Counted from the first letter of the stretch, positions 49,165 to 57,397 are shown. The stretch is DNA of 60,308 nucleotides from Bacillota bacterium (GCA_029974635.1 JARKQY010000025.1:1-60308), one strand, 5' to 3'. Program-made: numbers and translations. The notes: a model not told the origin generated them from the letters alone.

Positions 49165-50235
49165 ATGAATCAAGGTTTATCATTGATGGAGTTAGCCCAG
49201 GAACTGGAGCGGCAAAATTTAGCCAAGCAGGATTTTCTGGCGCCTTCCCGGCTGCTGGAAGTGGAACCAACAGAAAATAACCGGTTGATTATGCATGTGG
49301 ACCGGGGCAGTCAGGGGGTCGCTCAATTGCCGGTGAAACCGCTGGCCGAGGATCAACTGCGGGAGTGGGCGGAGATCCCTTCCAAGTATTATCATTTGAT
49401 GCGCCAGAGAGCGCCGGAGTTATTATCGGCCAATGTTAACCACTGGCTGCGGACCAAGGATCAGCCTCGATTGGTCCGCTGTCTGGATGGTGAGGCCAGG
49501 GCGTTTTTATCCAACCGTTACCGGACCATTGATAATTATGATATCGCCATGGCCGCGCTGCCGGTGTTAAAGGCTGACGGTCAGGTCACGGTGGTTTCCT
49601 CCCAGGTCACCGACGGCCATTTATATATCAAGGCGGTTACCCAGCGGTTAACTTATGAGGTCAAACCCGGTGATCATGTTCAGGCTGGGATCGTGATTTC
49701 CAATAGTGAAGTGGGGCTGGGTTCGGTCAAGGTGGAGCCGTTATTATTCCGGCTAGTCTGTAAAAACGGGGCGATTGTCAACGATTTGGCGATGAAGCGT
49801 TATCATGTGGGACGGTATACCCGGGATCTGGATGAGTACACCGAGATTTACCGGGATTCCACCCGCCGGATGGATGACGCAGCCTTTATGATGAAGCTGC
49901 AGGATACTGTCAAGGCGGCTTTTGATGAGGTTCAGTTCGCCAAGTTGCGCGGGGTGATGGTGGACGCCGTCACCCGCCGGATTAGCGCTCCACTGGATAC
50001 GGTTCTGGATCGGGTGGTGGAAAAGTTCGATATCCGGGAGCGGGAGCGCTCTGGGTTGTTGATGCAGTTGGTTGAGGGCGGCGACGGTTTGACCCAGTGG
50101 GGTTTGGCCAACGCCATCACCTGGCTGGCCAATACCGAGAAGGATTATGAACGGGCGACGGAGTTGGAGCGGATCGGCGGCGAAGTGATTACCCTGGAGC
50201 CGCAAAACTGGCACAAACTGGCCGAAGTAGCCTAG
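49165..50235 (+). CDS. DUF932 phage/plasmid protein
   Basis: 356 aa. WAEIPSKYYHLMRQRAPELL, EARAFLSNRYRTIDNYD and SEVGLGSVKVEPLLFRLVCKNG are characteristic of the DUF932 (TIGR03299-type) family carried by phages and plasmids, function unknown. AAAGGAGCG precedes ATG 49165. Under control of the operator sites at 48821 and 49113. Confidence 0.85.
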   Translation: MNQGLSLMELAQELERQNLAKQDFLAPSRLLEVEPTENNRLIMHVDRGSQGVAQLPVKPLAEDQLREWAEIPSKYYHLMRQRAPELLSANVNHWLRTKDQPRLVRCLDGEARAFLSNRYRTIDNYDIAMAALPVLKADGQVTVVSSQVTDGHLYIKAVTQRLTYEVKPGDHVQAGIVISNSEVGLGSVKVEPLLFRLVCKNGAIVNDLAMKRYHVGRYTRDLDEYTEIYRDSTRRMDDAAFMMKLQDTVKAAFDEVQFAKLRGVMVDAVTRRISAPLDTVLDRVVEKFDIRERERSGLLMQLVEGGDGLTQWGLANAITWLANTEKDYERATELERIGGEVITLEPQNWHKLAEVA

Positions 50236-50297
50236 AGAGTTTCACGGGGACCGGGGCGCAAGTTCCGGTCTCTAATCTGTGAAAGGGGTTTTGAAAA

Positions 50298-50477
50298 ATG
50301 GCGCAACATGAGGGAATGAAAACAGTATTGGTTCCGGAGGATCTTCACGCCCAGGTTAAAGCCTTCTCCGCTTTGGAAAGTCCGGCGAAAACCATTCAGG
50401 ATATTACCGCTGAAAAATTACAGGAGTATGTTGATGAAGCGGGACAGCGTTTGGCGGGGAAATTAGCTGTAAAGTAA
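50298..50477 (+). CDS. Small ribbon-helix-helix/antitoxin-like protein
   Basis: 59 aa. MKTVLVPEDLHAQVKAFSAL, TIQDITAEKLQEYVDE has the strand-helix-helix pattern of CopG/Arc-type regulators. GAAAGGGG lies before ATG 50298. It follows the DUF932 gene closely and ends the rightward early block. No partner toxin seen. Confidence 0.6.
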   Translation: MAQHEGMKTVLVPEDLHAQVKAFSALESPAKTIQDITAEKLQEYVDEAGQRLAGKLAVK

Positions 50478-50572
50478 AATTGGCGGATAATGCCGGAATT
50501 TATAGTTTTATCATCGAAAATGTATTAAATTAACAGAATTTACTTGATATACATAAATTTGTTAATCTACTA

Positions 50573-50644
50573 TTGATGAAGGTCGGATGACGTGATATGA
50601 TATATTTGCAAGTGTGCTTGCAGAATATAGCTTGCAAGCAATTG
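50573..50644 (+). promoter_or_regulatory. Repressor-controlled promoter for the phage tRNA
   Basis: TTGATG (50573-50578), a 17-nt spacer and TATGAT (50596-50601). Immediately downstream are TTGCAAGTGTGCTT (50606-50619) and TTGCAAGCAATTG (50632-50644), two variants of the prophage operator. Transcription would enter the tRNA at 50662. Confidence 0.7.
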
Positions 50645-50661
50645 TAAGACAAATTTTTTAT

Positions 50662-50736
50662 CGCGGAGTAGTGTAGCGGTTACACGTCAGGTTCATACCC
50701 TGATTCACGCCGGTTCGAATCCGGCCTCCGCAACCA
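50662..50736 (+). tRNA. Phage-borne tRNA-Met(CAT) with initiator-like C1-A72
   Basis: 75 nt including encoded CCA (50734-50736). Acceptor CGCGGAG / CTCCGCA has the C1-A72 mismatch that marks bacterial initiator tRNAs. Anticodon loop TTCATAC within stem TCAGG / CCTGA lacks the three G-C pairs of initiators, and the D-stem T11-A24 is elongator-like. T-arm GCCGG-TTCGAAT-CCGGC is standard. It is thus a hybrid Met tRNA; its charging and formylation cannot be told from sequence. Confidence 0.92.
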
Positions 50737-50746
50737 ATCTGATCGA

Positions 50747-50823
50747 ATTCGCGGGGCATTTTGGCCGCTAGGCAAAACCATCAATCCCGGTTAAAAGCGC
50801 GAACGCCATCAAGCCCCGCGATT
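50747..50823 (+). ncRNA. Unidentified hairpin RNA or leader
   Basis: AATTCGCGGGGC (50746-50757) and GCCCCGCGATTT (50813-50824) pair at 11 of 12 positions, enclosing about 55 nt with a small inner hairpin GCG-CGAA-CGC. It lies between the tRNA and the gene at 50830. It could be a processed sRNA or a leader for that gene. The 7-bp core arms look tRNA-acceptor-like, but there is no T-arm. Confidence 0.45.
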
Positions 50824-50829
50824 TAATGT

Positions 50830-51051
50830 ATGAAAATGAAAAATGAAATCCGATTTTGTGATCCGGACTGCGAATATCTCCAACCGAAAGAAAACGACCC
50901 GGATCATAGTTTTAATCATCAAGAAATTGTTCATCATCGGTGTGAAAGGTATCATTTACCGTTACACCATTATCAATATCAGCCTTATTTGATTAGAGTT
51001 CCGGGGTGTGATTGTTCCGGATATAACATTTATACGAAAGGAGGTTTATAA
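50830..51051 (+). CDS. Small Cys/His-rich protein
   Basis: 73 aa. RFCDPDCEYLQP, HHRCERYHLPLHHYQ and VPGCDCSGYNIY suggest a zinc-binding small protein of phage accessory type. No clear Shine-Dalgarno is seen before ATG 50830, so the start is uncertain. Function unknown. Confidence 0.5.
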   Translation: MKMKNEIRFCDPDCEYLQPKENDPDHSFNHQEIVHHRCERYHLPLHHYQYQPYLIRVPGCDCSGYNIYTKGGL

Positions 51052-51676
51052 GTTCATATTTTGAAAGGGGTTGATATTAGAAGAATGAAAAATTTATTAA
51101 ATAAAGTCATTTGCTTCAGGCTCCAATCGGGAAATGCCGATAATTTAGGTGTACGGATAAAGTAAGAAGGTACGAAAGAATAATGTTCTGTTCTCGGTTT
51201 TTTTACCATTAGTCTATGAATTGATACAGTTTTGGATCTTCTTATTGTGGTAAGAAAACAAAGGAGTTGATATGATTGAAAGTTTTAAAAGTAAAGCTTC
51301 CCAAGACTATAAAATCATTATTATACAAGAGTTCCAAGATTGAAATCCTTTTAACATCAAAAACAAAGAAGGTTGTAAAACATTAATACCTTACAATCCA
51401 ACTTTTAAGAGATTAAAGAAAGTCCAAACGCCGGGCTTTCTTTTTTTGAAGTTTATTGATTTTTATTTTTGATGGAAGTAGCAAGTGTTTTTAAAGTATT
51501 CCATTCTTTCAGTTTCTTCCGGGATTTGTTCTTCTTTCGGACTTCTTTAACTTTCCACTCATGCCATTATTAATCCCTCCTCATTAATTGGGAGATATGG
51601 TATCTTTGTTATATGATATATTTATCTAAAAGGGTGATCCATACGATAAGTAAAGTTACTAGAAAGGTAGACTAAG
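51052..51676. other. AT-rich spacer before the nuclease-helicase
   Basis: No substantial gene. A 23-codon frame at 51272-51343 (MIESFKSKASQDYKII) has a good AAGGAG and may be a micropeptide or a truncated gene start. The composition turns much more AT-rich from here into the next gene. A terminator lies at 51416-51447. Confidence 0.5.
51416..51447 (+). terminator. Intrinsic terminator
   Basis: AGAAAGTCC pairs with GGGCTTTCT around AAACGCC and is followed by seven T. It isolates the upstream phage transcription from the gene at 51677. Confidence 0.7.
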
Positions 51677-53167
51677 ATGAAACCTATAAATATATTATCT
51701 TTAGTCAATGCAAAAAACGATTTATCATCCTCAGTCTTTGAGTTATATAAAAGCAATTTTGAAATCAAGATAAAAGATAATGAATTACTAGATTTAGGAT
51801 CTTTAGTAAATGAGCTTCAATCTAATTCCCGGGAATTAAATATTCTTAATGAATTCTATATTGGGTATATCATTAATCAGATAGGTAAGGAATTCGACCT
51901 ATTAAGATTTGGTGAAGATAGTATTATTAATATTGAACTTAAAAGGGAAAACACCGGAGAAAAAATACAGAAACAGCTTATTAAAAATAAATATTACCTT
52001 AGCTTTTTAGGGAAAAAAGTATTGAGCTTTACTTATATTGCTAAAGATAAAAAGTTATTTTTTCTTGATGATAGTGAAATTCTAATAGAAACTGATATTT
52101 CTTTTTTAATTTCTCAATTAAAGGAACAGGAAGTACAAAATATTGAAAATATAGATAGTTTGTTCGATCCTTCAAACTACTTGGTTTCACCTTTTAATTC
52201 AACAGTAGCTTTTATGGAAGGTCGATATTTTTTAACCGACCATCAAGAAACTTTTAAAAACCAAATAATAAGTTTAAGTACGGAAACTGGTCCTTACTTT
52301 ATTTCAATTCAAGGAAACGCAGGAACAGGTAAAACTCTTCTAACATATGATATTGCAAAAGAGTATATACAAAAATTAAAGAAAGTTCTCATTTTTCACT
52401 GCGGATTCCTTAATAGCGGTCACGAAAAACTTCGTCAAGATTACTCGTGGAAAATATCACCTATCAAAAATTTTGATTCCTACGATTTCAGCAAGTATGA
52501 TCTTATTATCATCGATGAAACTCAGCGAATGTATAAACATCAGTTAGAAGTTTTTATAAGTAAAATAATGGCTACAAACGCTAAATGTATTTTTTCTTAT
52601 GATTCTCAACAATGTCTTTCCAGTTATGAAATAAAGAATAATATTCCACAATATATTTTAGATCAGGTTTCCCCTAAGGTTTTTAAGTTAACTGAGAAAA
52701 TCAGAACAAACAAAGAAATAGCGGCATTCATTAAAAATTTGTTCGATTTATCAAAAAAAAGTCCGAACCAAGTATATTCTAATGTTTATGTTCAATATTT
52801 TACAAGTGTAGACGACGCTAAAGAATATTTAAGTATGCTAAAAGATCAGGGTTGGAAAGTTATAAATTACACGCCGTCCAGTTATAAAAATTATCCATAT
52901 GATAAATTTCAAAACGACATGGAAGAGAATGCCCATAAAGTCATTGGGCAAGAATATGATAATGTTGTAGCAGTTTTGGATAGATTTTTTTATTATAAAG
53001 AAAATGGACAACTATCAACCCGAGGTTATTCTAATACTCCGTATTATCATCCAACAAAAATGCTTTTTCAGATAGTAACAAGAACTAGGAAAAAACTCAG
53101 TATAATAATTATTAATAATGAAAATCTATTAAATCAATGTTTAAATATATTGGGAAAGAATTGGTAA
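51677..53167 (+). CDS. PD-(D/E)XK nuclease - DUF2075 SF1 helicase fusion, candidate defence gene
   Basis: 496 aa. The N-terminal domain (about 55-135) has GKEFDLLRFGEDSIINIELK, the D...E-x-K pattern of a PD-(D/E)XK nuclease, followed by IQKQLIKNKYYLSFLGKK. From about 205 is a DUF2075-type superfamily 1 helicase: Walker A GNAGTGKTLL, Walker B LIIIDETQR, SYDSQQCLS, KLTEKIRTNKEI and VIGQEYDNVVAVLD. Codon use is far more AT-rich than the phage genes. Position beside attR is typical for defence cargo; the activity is inferred. Confidence 0.8.
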   Translation: MKPINILSLVNAKNDLSSSVFELYKSNFEIKIKDNELLDLGSLVNELQSNSRELNILNEFYIGYIINQIGKEFDLLRFGEDSIINIELKRENTGEKIQKQLIKNKYYLSFLGKKVLSFTYIAKDKKLFFLDDSEILIETDISFLISQLKEQEVQNIENIDSLFDPSNYLVSPFNSTVAFMEGRYFLTDHQETFKNQIISLSTETGPYFISIQGNAGTGKTLLTYDIAKEYIQKLKKVLIFHCGFLNSGHEKLRQDYSWKISPIKNFDSYDFSKYDLIIIDETQRMYKHQLEVFISKIMATNAKCIFSYDSQQCLSSYEIKNNIPQYILDQVSPKVFKLTEKIRTNKEIAAFIKNLFDLSKKSPNQVYSNVYVQYFTSVDDAKEYLSMLKDQGWKVINYTPSSYKNYPYDKFQNDMEENAHKVIGQEYDNVVAVLDRFFYYKENGQLSTRGYSNTPYYHPTKMLFQIVTRTRKKLSIIIINNENLLNQCLNILGKNW

Positions 53168-53275
53168 AAATATACTTTTCAAAGGGAAGTCTGATAGACC
53201 AAATGTTTTTTTATTGAGTTCCTAATTCAAAAACTGATTCTCTCCAGTAAATTTGATAAAGCTCTTTCCGGGAAA

Positions 53276-53313
53276 TTGAAGTGGATAACGTTCGACGCGC
53301 TTCAGGTCCACCA
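53276..53313. other. attR of the integrated element
   Basis: Core TCAGGTCCACCA (53302-53313) identical to 7415-7426. To its left is TTGAAGTGGATAACG (53276-53290), the inverted mate of the arm at 7428-7442. To its right, AATTCAATAAAG and a terminator hairpin follow, as expected for DNA downstream of a tRNA gene. Confidence 0.85.
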
Positions 53314-53327
53314 AATTCAATAAAGAC

Positions 53328-53371
53328 AGGGTTTTGAGAATCAGTTCCACTTGATTCCAAAACCCTTTTTT
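53328..53371 (+). terminator. Terminator just downstream of the tRNA attachment site
   Basis: AGGGTTTTG (53328-53336) pairs with CCAAAACCCT (53357-53366), with a further inner stem GAATCA / TGATTC and six T after. Before phage insertion it would have stood about 15 bp after the CCA of the tRNA-Ala sequence at 7426. Confidence 0.8.
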
Positions 53372-53433
53372 GTTGTTTAGATTCAAGCGTCCCAACTGAG
53401 CTACAAGCCCAAAACCGATTATGGAGGTAAAAC

Positions 53434-54519
53434 ATGGATAAGTTAAATCTGAAGAAAGCCGTAGCATTGACAACGCCGATAGCAAGTAAGATTCCATTGG
53501 CTGCAGAGATTGCCAAAAAGCAAGATTTAAATAGTTTAGTATCACAAGAGGCCCAATTCAACTATAGGAGAAAAATTACCTTAATTGAAGCAGTTAATAA
53601 TTGGGATAAAGCCGTCAAGGCATTCACAGAAGGACGAAAGAACTACCTTGAAAAGAAAACTCTTGATGGTTATTTGGTACTGCTTAAGACTTTTACCGAC
53701 TGGTTAAAAGAGATGGAATTATTGGATATTACCCCCGGTTTAATGTCTGATTCAGTGATAGAAGAATACCTGAATTACTGCATAAGCGCAAGAGGGAATT
53801 CCAAAGGGACCGCCAACTCAAAATTGGTAGCGTTGAAGATTTTCTATACATTCATGGTTGAAAAGAAGTTAATGGAGCATAACCCAACTGACGGTATTAA
53901 GAAGTTCAAGAATGATGAGCCTCCAATTTACTCATTTACGCCAGAACAGTTGAAAAAGATCTTCGGGATTATTCCCGATACCTGGAGGGGAGCAAGAGAT
54001 AACAGTATTTATAGAATGATCGTAGAAACCGGCTGCAGAGTTGATGAAGCGTTGAATATTGGTATTAGGGATACCATCTTCAGTAATGGAATACCTATCC
54101 GACTGTTATTCAAGGAAACTAAGAATCATAAGCCTAGAGAAGTATCAGTTACGCCTAAATTGGCTGAAGCTTATTTGTACTGGCTTAATAAGCGCCATAA
54201 TTTTGGAGTCAGTAATGAAATTGATATGTTACATATTGGATTGGAACTGAAGCCTATCAATATCAGAACGGTTCAAAAGAACTTCCTTGAGTATTGTCAA
54301 TTGGCAGGAATCGACAAGGAAGGCGTGAGGTGTTCGCCTTATACCCTGAAGCACACCTTCTGTAAGTTGTTCTTACTTGGTGGCGGATCTGTTAATGCTC
54401 TTCGCGAAATTGTGGGTCATATCGACAACCGATCCATTTCAAAGTATGTTCGGGCAACAGCTAAAGAAGCCGGGGAGAATCACCTTTCTTTCGCGCCGTC
54501 ACAGGTATACGAATTCTAG
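53434..54519 (+). CDS. Tyrosine recombinase with altered box II
   Basis: 361 aa. N-terminal core-binding domain (TFTDWLKEMELLDI), catalytic Arg in ETGCRVDEALN, Lys in FKETKN, His in IVGHIDNRSIS and Tyr in SKYVRA. The usual H-x-L-R is Y-T-L-K, so both the box II His and Arg are changed; activity may be reduced. GGAGG precedes ATG 53434. It could be the integrase of the neighbouring island or an XerC-like relic. Confidence 0.85.
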   Translation: MDKLNLKKAVALTTPIASKIPLAAEIAKKQDLNSLVSQEAQFNYRRKITLIEAVNNWDKAVKAFTEGRKNYLEKKTLDGYLVLLKTFTDWLKEMELLDITPGLMSDSVIEEYLNYCISARGNSKGTANSKLVALKIFYTFMVEKKLMEHNPTDGIKKFKNDEPPIYSFTPEQLKKIFGIIPDTWRGARDNSIYRMIVETGCRVDEALNIGIRDTIFSNGIPIRLLFKETKNHKPREVSVTPKLAEAYLYWLNKRHNFGVSNEIDMLHIGLELKPINIRTVQKNFLEYCQLAGIDKEGVRCSPYTLKHTFCKLFLLGGGSVNALREIVGHIDNRSISKYVRATAKEAGENHLSFAPSQVYEF

Positions 54520-54587
54520 CCAAAGAACTATCGCTAAAGGATTAATCATTTTTATATAGAATTGATCATGTGAAGGGAGCAATAACT

Positions 54588-54980
54588 ATGGATGACAATA
54601 AAGTAGCGGTATTACTTGAGGACTTAATGACAAAATTTAACACCTTCGGAGAAGGATTGGAAAACGTCCAAAGGCAAATTTCCGAGGTAAATCAAAAGGT
54701 TGAGGGTTTAATCGATGATATGGATATCGTGAAACCGACTCTAAAAAGTATGGATAATCGGCTTACTTCGTTAGAAACCAAGGTAGATGTCATTGAAAAG
54801 AAGGTGGATGGTCTTGAGAAAAAAGTGGATGGGTTAGAAACAAAGACCGATGGCCTAATTCAGGATATGGACATTGTAAAGCCGTCTCTCATCAAGATTA
54901 ATAACCGACTGGACAATATTGAGGGTGAGATAATCAAGATTAATCCGGAATCGAGGTCAGTGTTAAAACAGGTCAAATAA
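54588..54980 (+). CDS. Coiled-coil protein with heptad repeats
   Basis: 130 aa from ATG 54588 (GGGAGC upstream). Almost entirely heptads: SMDNRLTSLETKVDVIEKKV, then DGLEKKVDGLETKTDGLI, with a duplicated DDMDIVKPTL / QDMDIVKPSL segment. Resembles small plasmid or phage proteins with a trimeric coiled coil. Function unknown. Confidence 0.65.
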   Translation: MDDNKVAVLLEDLMTKFNTFGEGLENVQRQISEVNQKVEGLIDDMDIVKPTLKSMDNRLTSLETKVDVIEKKVDGLEKKVDGLETKTDGLIQDMDIVKPSLIKINNRLDNIEGEIIKINPESRSVLKQVK

Positions 54981-55243
54981 TTGAATTGATCAACCAGTCC
55001 ATCATACCAAAAGTCATCTAGCTGGTCTTTTAGATCAGCTATTTTTATTTGATACAACTTTTGATCACCTTCTCCGGGTGCAGACTGCATTTTGAATTTC
55101 GCTAATTGATGAAAAACTGAAGTAGACAAGAAGTCAGATATAAAATCCAATTTAGCTTCAAGAAAAAGGAAATGCTAATATTTCCTAGAATTATTATTTT
55201 GGAAACATTTTATGTTTTCTAATAAATCTTAGGAAGTAGTTCA

Positions 55244-56053
55244 ATGATTTTAATGCTAGCTATGGTATTTTCAGTGACATCTGTGTTCGCAATTACTGCA
55301 TATTTCTTGGAAGAACCTGAATCAGGATGGCAACGTTTTAATAATACAGATTCTTCAATATCATACAGTGGGACTATAAGTGTAGAGGGTGGATATAGCA
55401 CTTTTCATCTTGGGGATTTTACAAGAGTAATAGGTAGTGGAGGAATAGTACAATTTTCATTTACGGGCACAAAAATACGAATATTAGTTGGTGCTCATCA
55501 AAATTGTGCTCCTTCTGTTGATATTAGTCTTGATGGAACTGATACCGAAAATGTTTTTACGAATATAACACCAGTTAGAGATTGGCGAGCCGATGGTCAA
55601 ATGGTGATATACGAGAGAACAAATTTAGTTAATGGTATACATTCTATAAAAATGACTGTATTAATTGATCATCCAGAAGGACATTTAGTTGGTGGCCTTG
55701 CAATAGATGCTATTGATATAGATAGTTCAGGTAGTCTTATGCCATATACTGAGACTCCAACGCCATCACCTGAACTTTGTTCGGATTTTTCAATCGTTGG
55801 TAGTTTAGGTGCATACAATCCCGGTTTAATCTCGTCAAATACACAGAAAACGCAAACCTATACGGTCACAGGTGCTCAACTAGGGGATCTTGTTCAAGTT
55901 AGTTTTGATAAAGATTTGCAAGGTGTTAACTTGTTCGGATATATATCTGCAGCGAATCAAATTACCGTGGTGTTCCAAAATAAAACGGATAACAACATAA
56001 GCTTAGCACCCGGGATAATACGAATCCGTTTGTCTAGACACACCAAGGGGTGA
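55244..56053 (+). CDS. Secreted two-domain protein (surface module plus phage-tail-like module)
   Basis: 269 aa. Signal peptide (MILMLAMVFSVTSVFAITAY), then a beta-sandwich of the type seen in clostridial surface proteins: ISYSGTISVEGGYSTFHLGD, VQFSFTGTKIRILVG, YERTNLVNGIHSIKMTV. A Pro/Thr linker (TETPTPSPE) leads to a C-terminal part (GAQLGDLVQVSFDKDLQGVN, AANQITVVFQNKT) that resembles small tail-spike modules. AT-rich. The start may lie slightly upstream; the role is unknown. Confidence 0.6.
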   Translation: MILMLAMVFSVTSVFAITAYFLEEPESGWQRFNNTDSSISYSGTISVEGGYSTFHLGDFTRVIGSGGIVQFSFTGTKIRILVGAHQNCAPSVDISLDGTDTENVFTNITPVRDWRADGQMVIYERTNLVNGIHSIKMTVLIDHPEGHLVGGLAIDAIDIDSSGSLMPYTETPTPSPELCSDFSIVGSLGAYNPGLISSNTQKTQTYTVTGAQLGDLVQVSFDKDLQGVNLFGYISAANQITVVFQNKTDNNISLAPGIIRIRLSRHTKG

Positions 56054-56198
56054 TCATCTTAAAATATCTAAAAAAAGATTTCATTATATACATAAACCCA
56101 CTTGTCACAAAGAAAAGAAAAATTACACCCCTTAAAAAGCCACGATAATTTGGAGGTATCTGTCTTGACATGAGAACAAAATCATGGTACCATTGAAT
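56054..56198. other. AT-rich spacer
   Basis: No gene supported. TGGTACCA is present near 56184, but there is no adjoining T-box sequence. Confidence 0.4.
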
Positions 56199-56364
56199 TA
56201 GGTGGCTGTCAATATATGTAATGTTATCAAAGGATAATGTGCAACGCCGCCCGAGCCGGTGGAAGGCCGGTAACAATGGATATTTAGAGCAAAACTGGTG
56301 CGAGCCCAGCTATAACTGTTAACTAAAGAAAATCAAGTATTTTACTTTTGGTTTTCTTTTTTTG
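56199..56364 (+). ncRNA. Unidentified structured RNA with terminator
   Basis: GCCGG-TGGAAG-GCCGG, CTGG-TGCGAG-CCCAG and other stems are followed by GAAAATCAA ... TTGGTTTTC and seven T (terminator, about 56326-56364). The density of GC-rich stems in AT-rich surroundings and the terminal hairpin suggest a riboswitch-like leader or sRNA. It does not fit any class I can verify. An IS21 insertion 157 bp downstream separates it from any original target gene. Confidence 0.45.
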
Positions 56365-56641
56365 TTTTCTTTGAAACTTTTTTGAGATCAACCGTGCAAT
56401 TGCGGCTTTTTTTGCCGTACTTATATCTAAGAAGAGGTAAATCAACACCTGAAAAAAATGATACTTTTTGCAACGTGTTTTATTTTAGACGAATAAACTA
56501 ATAGTATAGGGATAAATCAGGTGCATATTTCGGTCAAACTGGACACCGATTCCGGTTTAAACTGGACAGACATTCCGGTCCAAAGTGGACAGTGATTCCG
56601 GTTCAAACTGGACAGGATCGGAGCGAAGCGACGAATGGAAT

Positions 56642-57395
56642 TTAACTTATTGAAATATCAGATTGTATATTAAATTTCACCTTTCGCATCGATTCTCCTT
56701 TCAATAATATTTTATGGGCATTATGGACAATCCGGTCCAAGATCGCATCAGCCAAAGTCGGTTCGGTAAGCGCATTCATCCAATGCTCCAACGGAAGCTG
56801 ACTGGCAATAATGATTGACCCGGTGTTGAACCGTTCCTCAAATAATTCTAAGAGTTCGCCACATTCATGAGAGGCCAGGGGTTTCAAGCCCCAGTCATCA
56901 ATAATGAGCAGATCCACCCGCTTAATGGAGTTGAACAATTTGAAGTATGTACCGTCTCCTCTAGCCATGAGCAGCTTTTCCAAAAGTTTTGATACGCGAT
57001 AGTATCGGGTCGAGTAATTCAATCGGCAGACGGCATGGCCGAGCGCAAGAAAGATAAGTTTTTCCCACGCCGGTTGGCCCGGAAATGATAATGTTTTGAT
57101 GCTGGGTCAGCCATTCACAACTGGTTAGACTATTGATAAACCGGCGATCCAGGTTGCGCCGGGCACTGAAATCAATATCTTCAATGCAGGCATTACCGCG
57201 CATTCCGGATTCTTTCAATAATCGGGAAAGACGCCGATTTTGGCGATATGTCCATTCAAAATCAATTAATAGACCGAAGCGTTCTTCAAACGAGAGCTCC
57301 TTCACGGAAGGGTCATCCCGTTGAGTTATGTACGCATGCAGCAATCCTCTGAGTCGCATCTGGTTGAGGCGTTCCGTAAGCTGGTTTTCCAGCAT
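56642..57395 (-). pseudogene. istB: IstB ATPase, frameshifted
   Basis: LTERLNQMRLRGLLHAYITQ and Walker A SGPTGVGKTYLSC read in one frame to about 57050; then the frame must shift to continue as GHAVCRLNYSTRYYRVSKLL, VDLLIIDDWGLKPLA and EERFNTGSIIIASQLP. About two bases are missing from the expected S-C-A-L-G. Without IstB, transposition would depend on another copy. Programmed frameshifting is not known for istB. Confidence 0.85.
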
Positions 57396-57397
57396 TG

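Noticed and set aside
50751..50819. A second tRNA after tRNA-Met
   Set aside because: Seven-base arms GCGGGGC / GCCCCGC look like an acceptor stem, but no T-arm, D-arm or anticodon arm can be drawn.
53211..53561. Separate minus-strand gene overlapping the tyrosine recombinase start
   Set aside because: Its C-terminal part is the excised-form tail of the serine integrase, and its N-terminal part is antisense to the recombinase leader.
54860..55150. Minus-strand gene after the coiled-coil protein
   Set aside because: It overlaps the end of the coiled-coil gene and has no ribosome binding site or recognisable fold.
56280..56330. Group II intron 5' end (GTGCGAG)
   Set aside because: No reverse transcriptase, no domain V or VI, and the element ends in a terminator.
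56184..56340. T-box leader or cobalamin riboswitch
   Set aside because: Fragments such as TGGTACC and GGTGCGAGCCCAGC recall these classes, but the order is wrong and the diagnostic boxes are missing.
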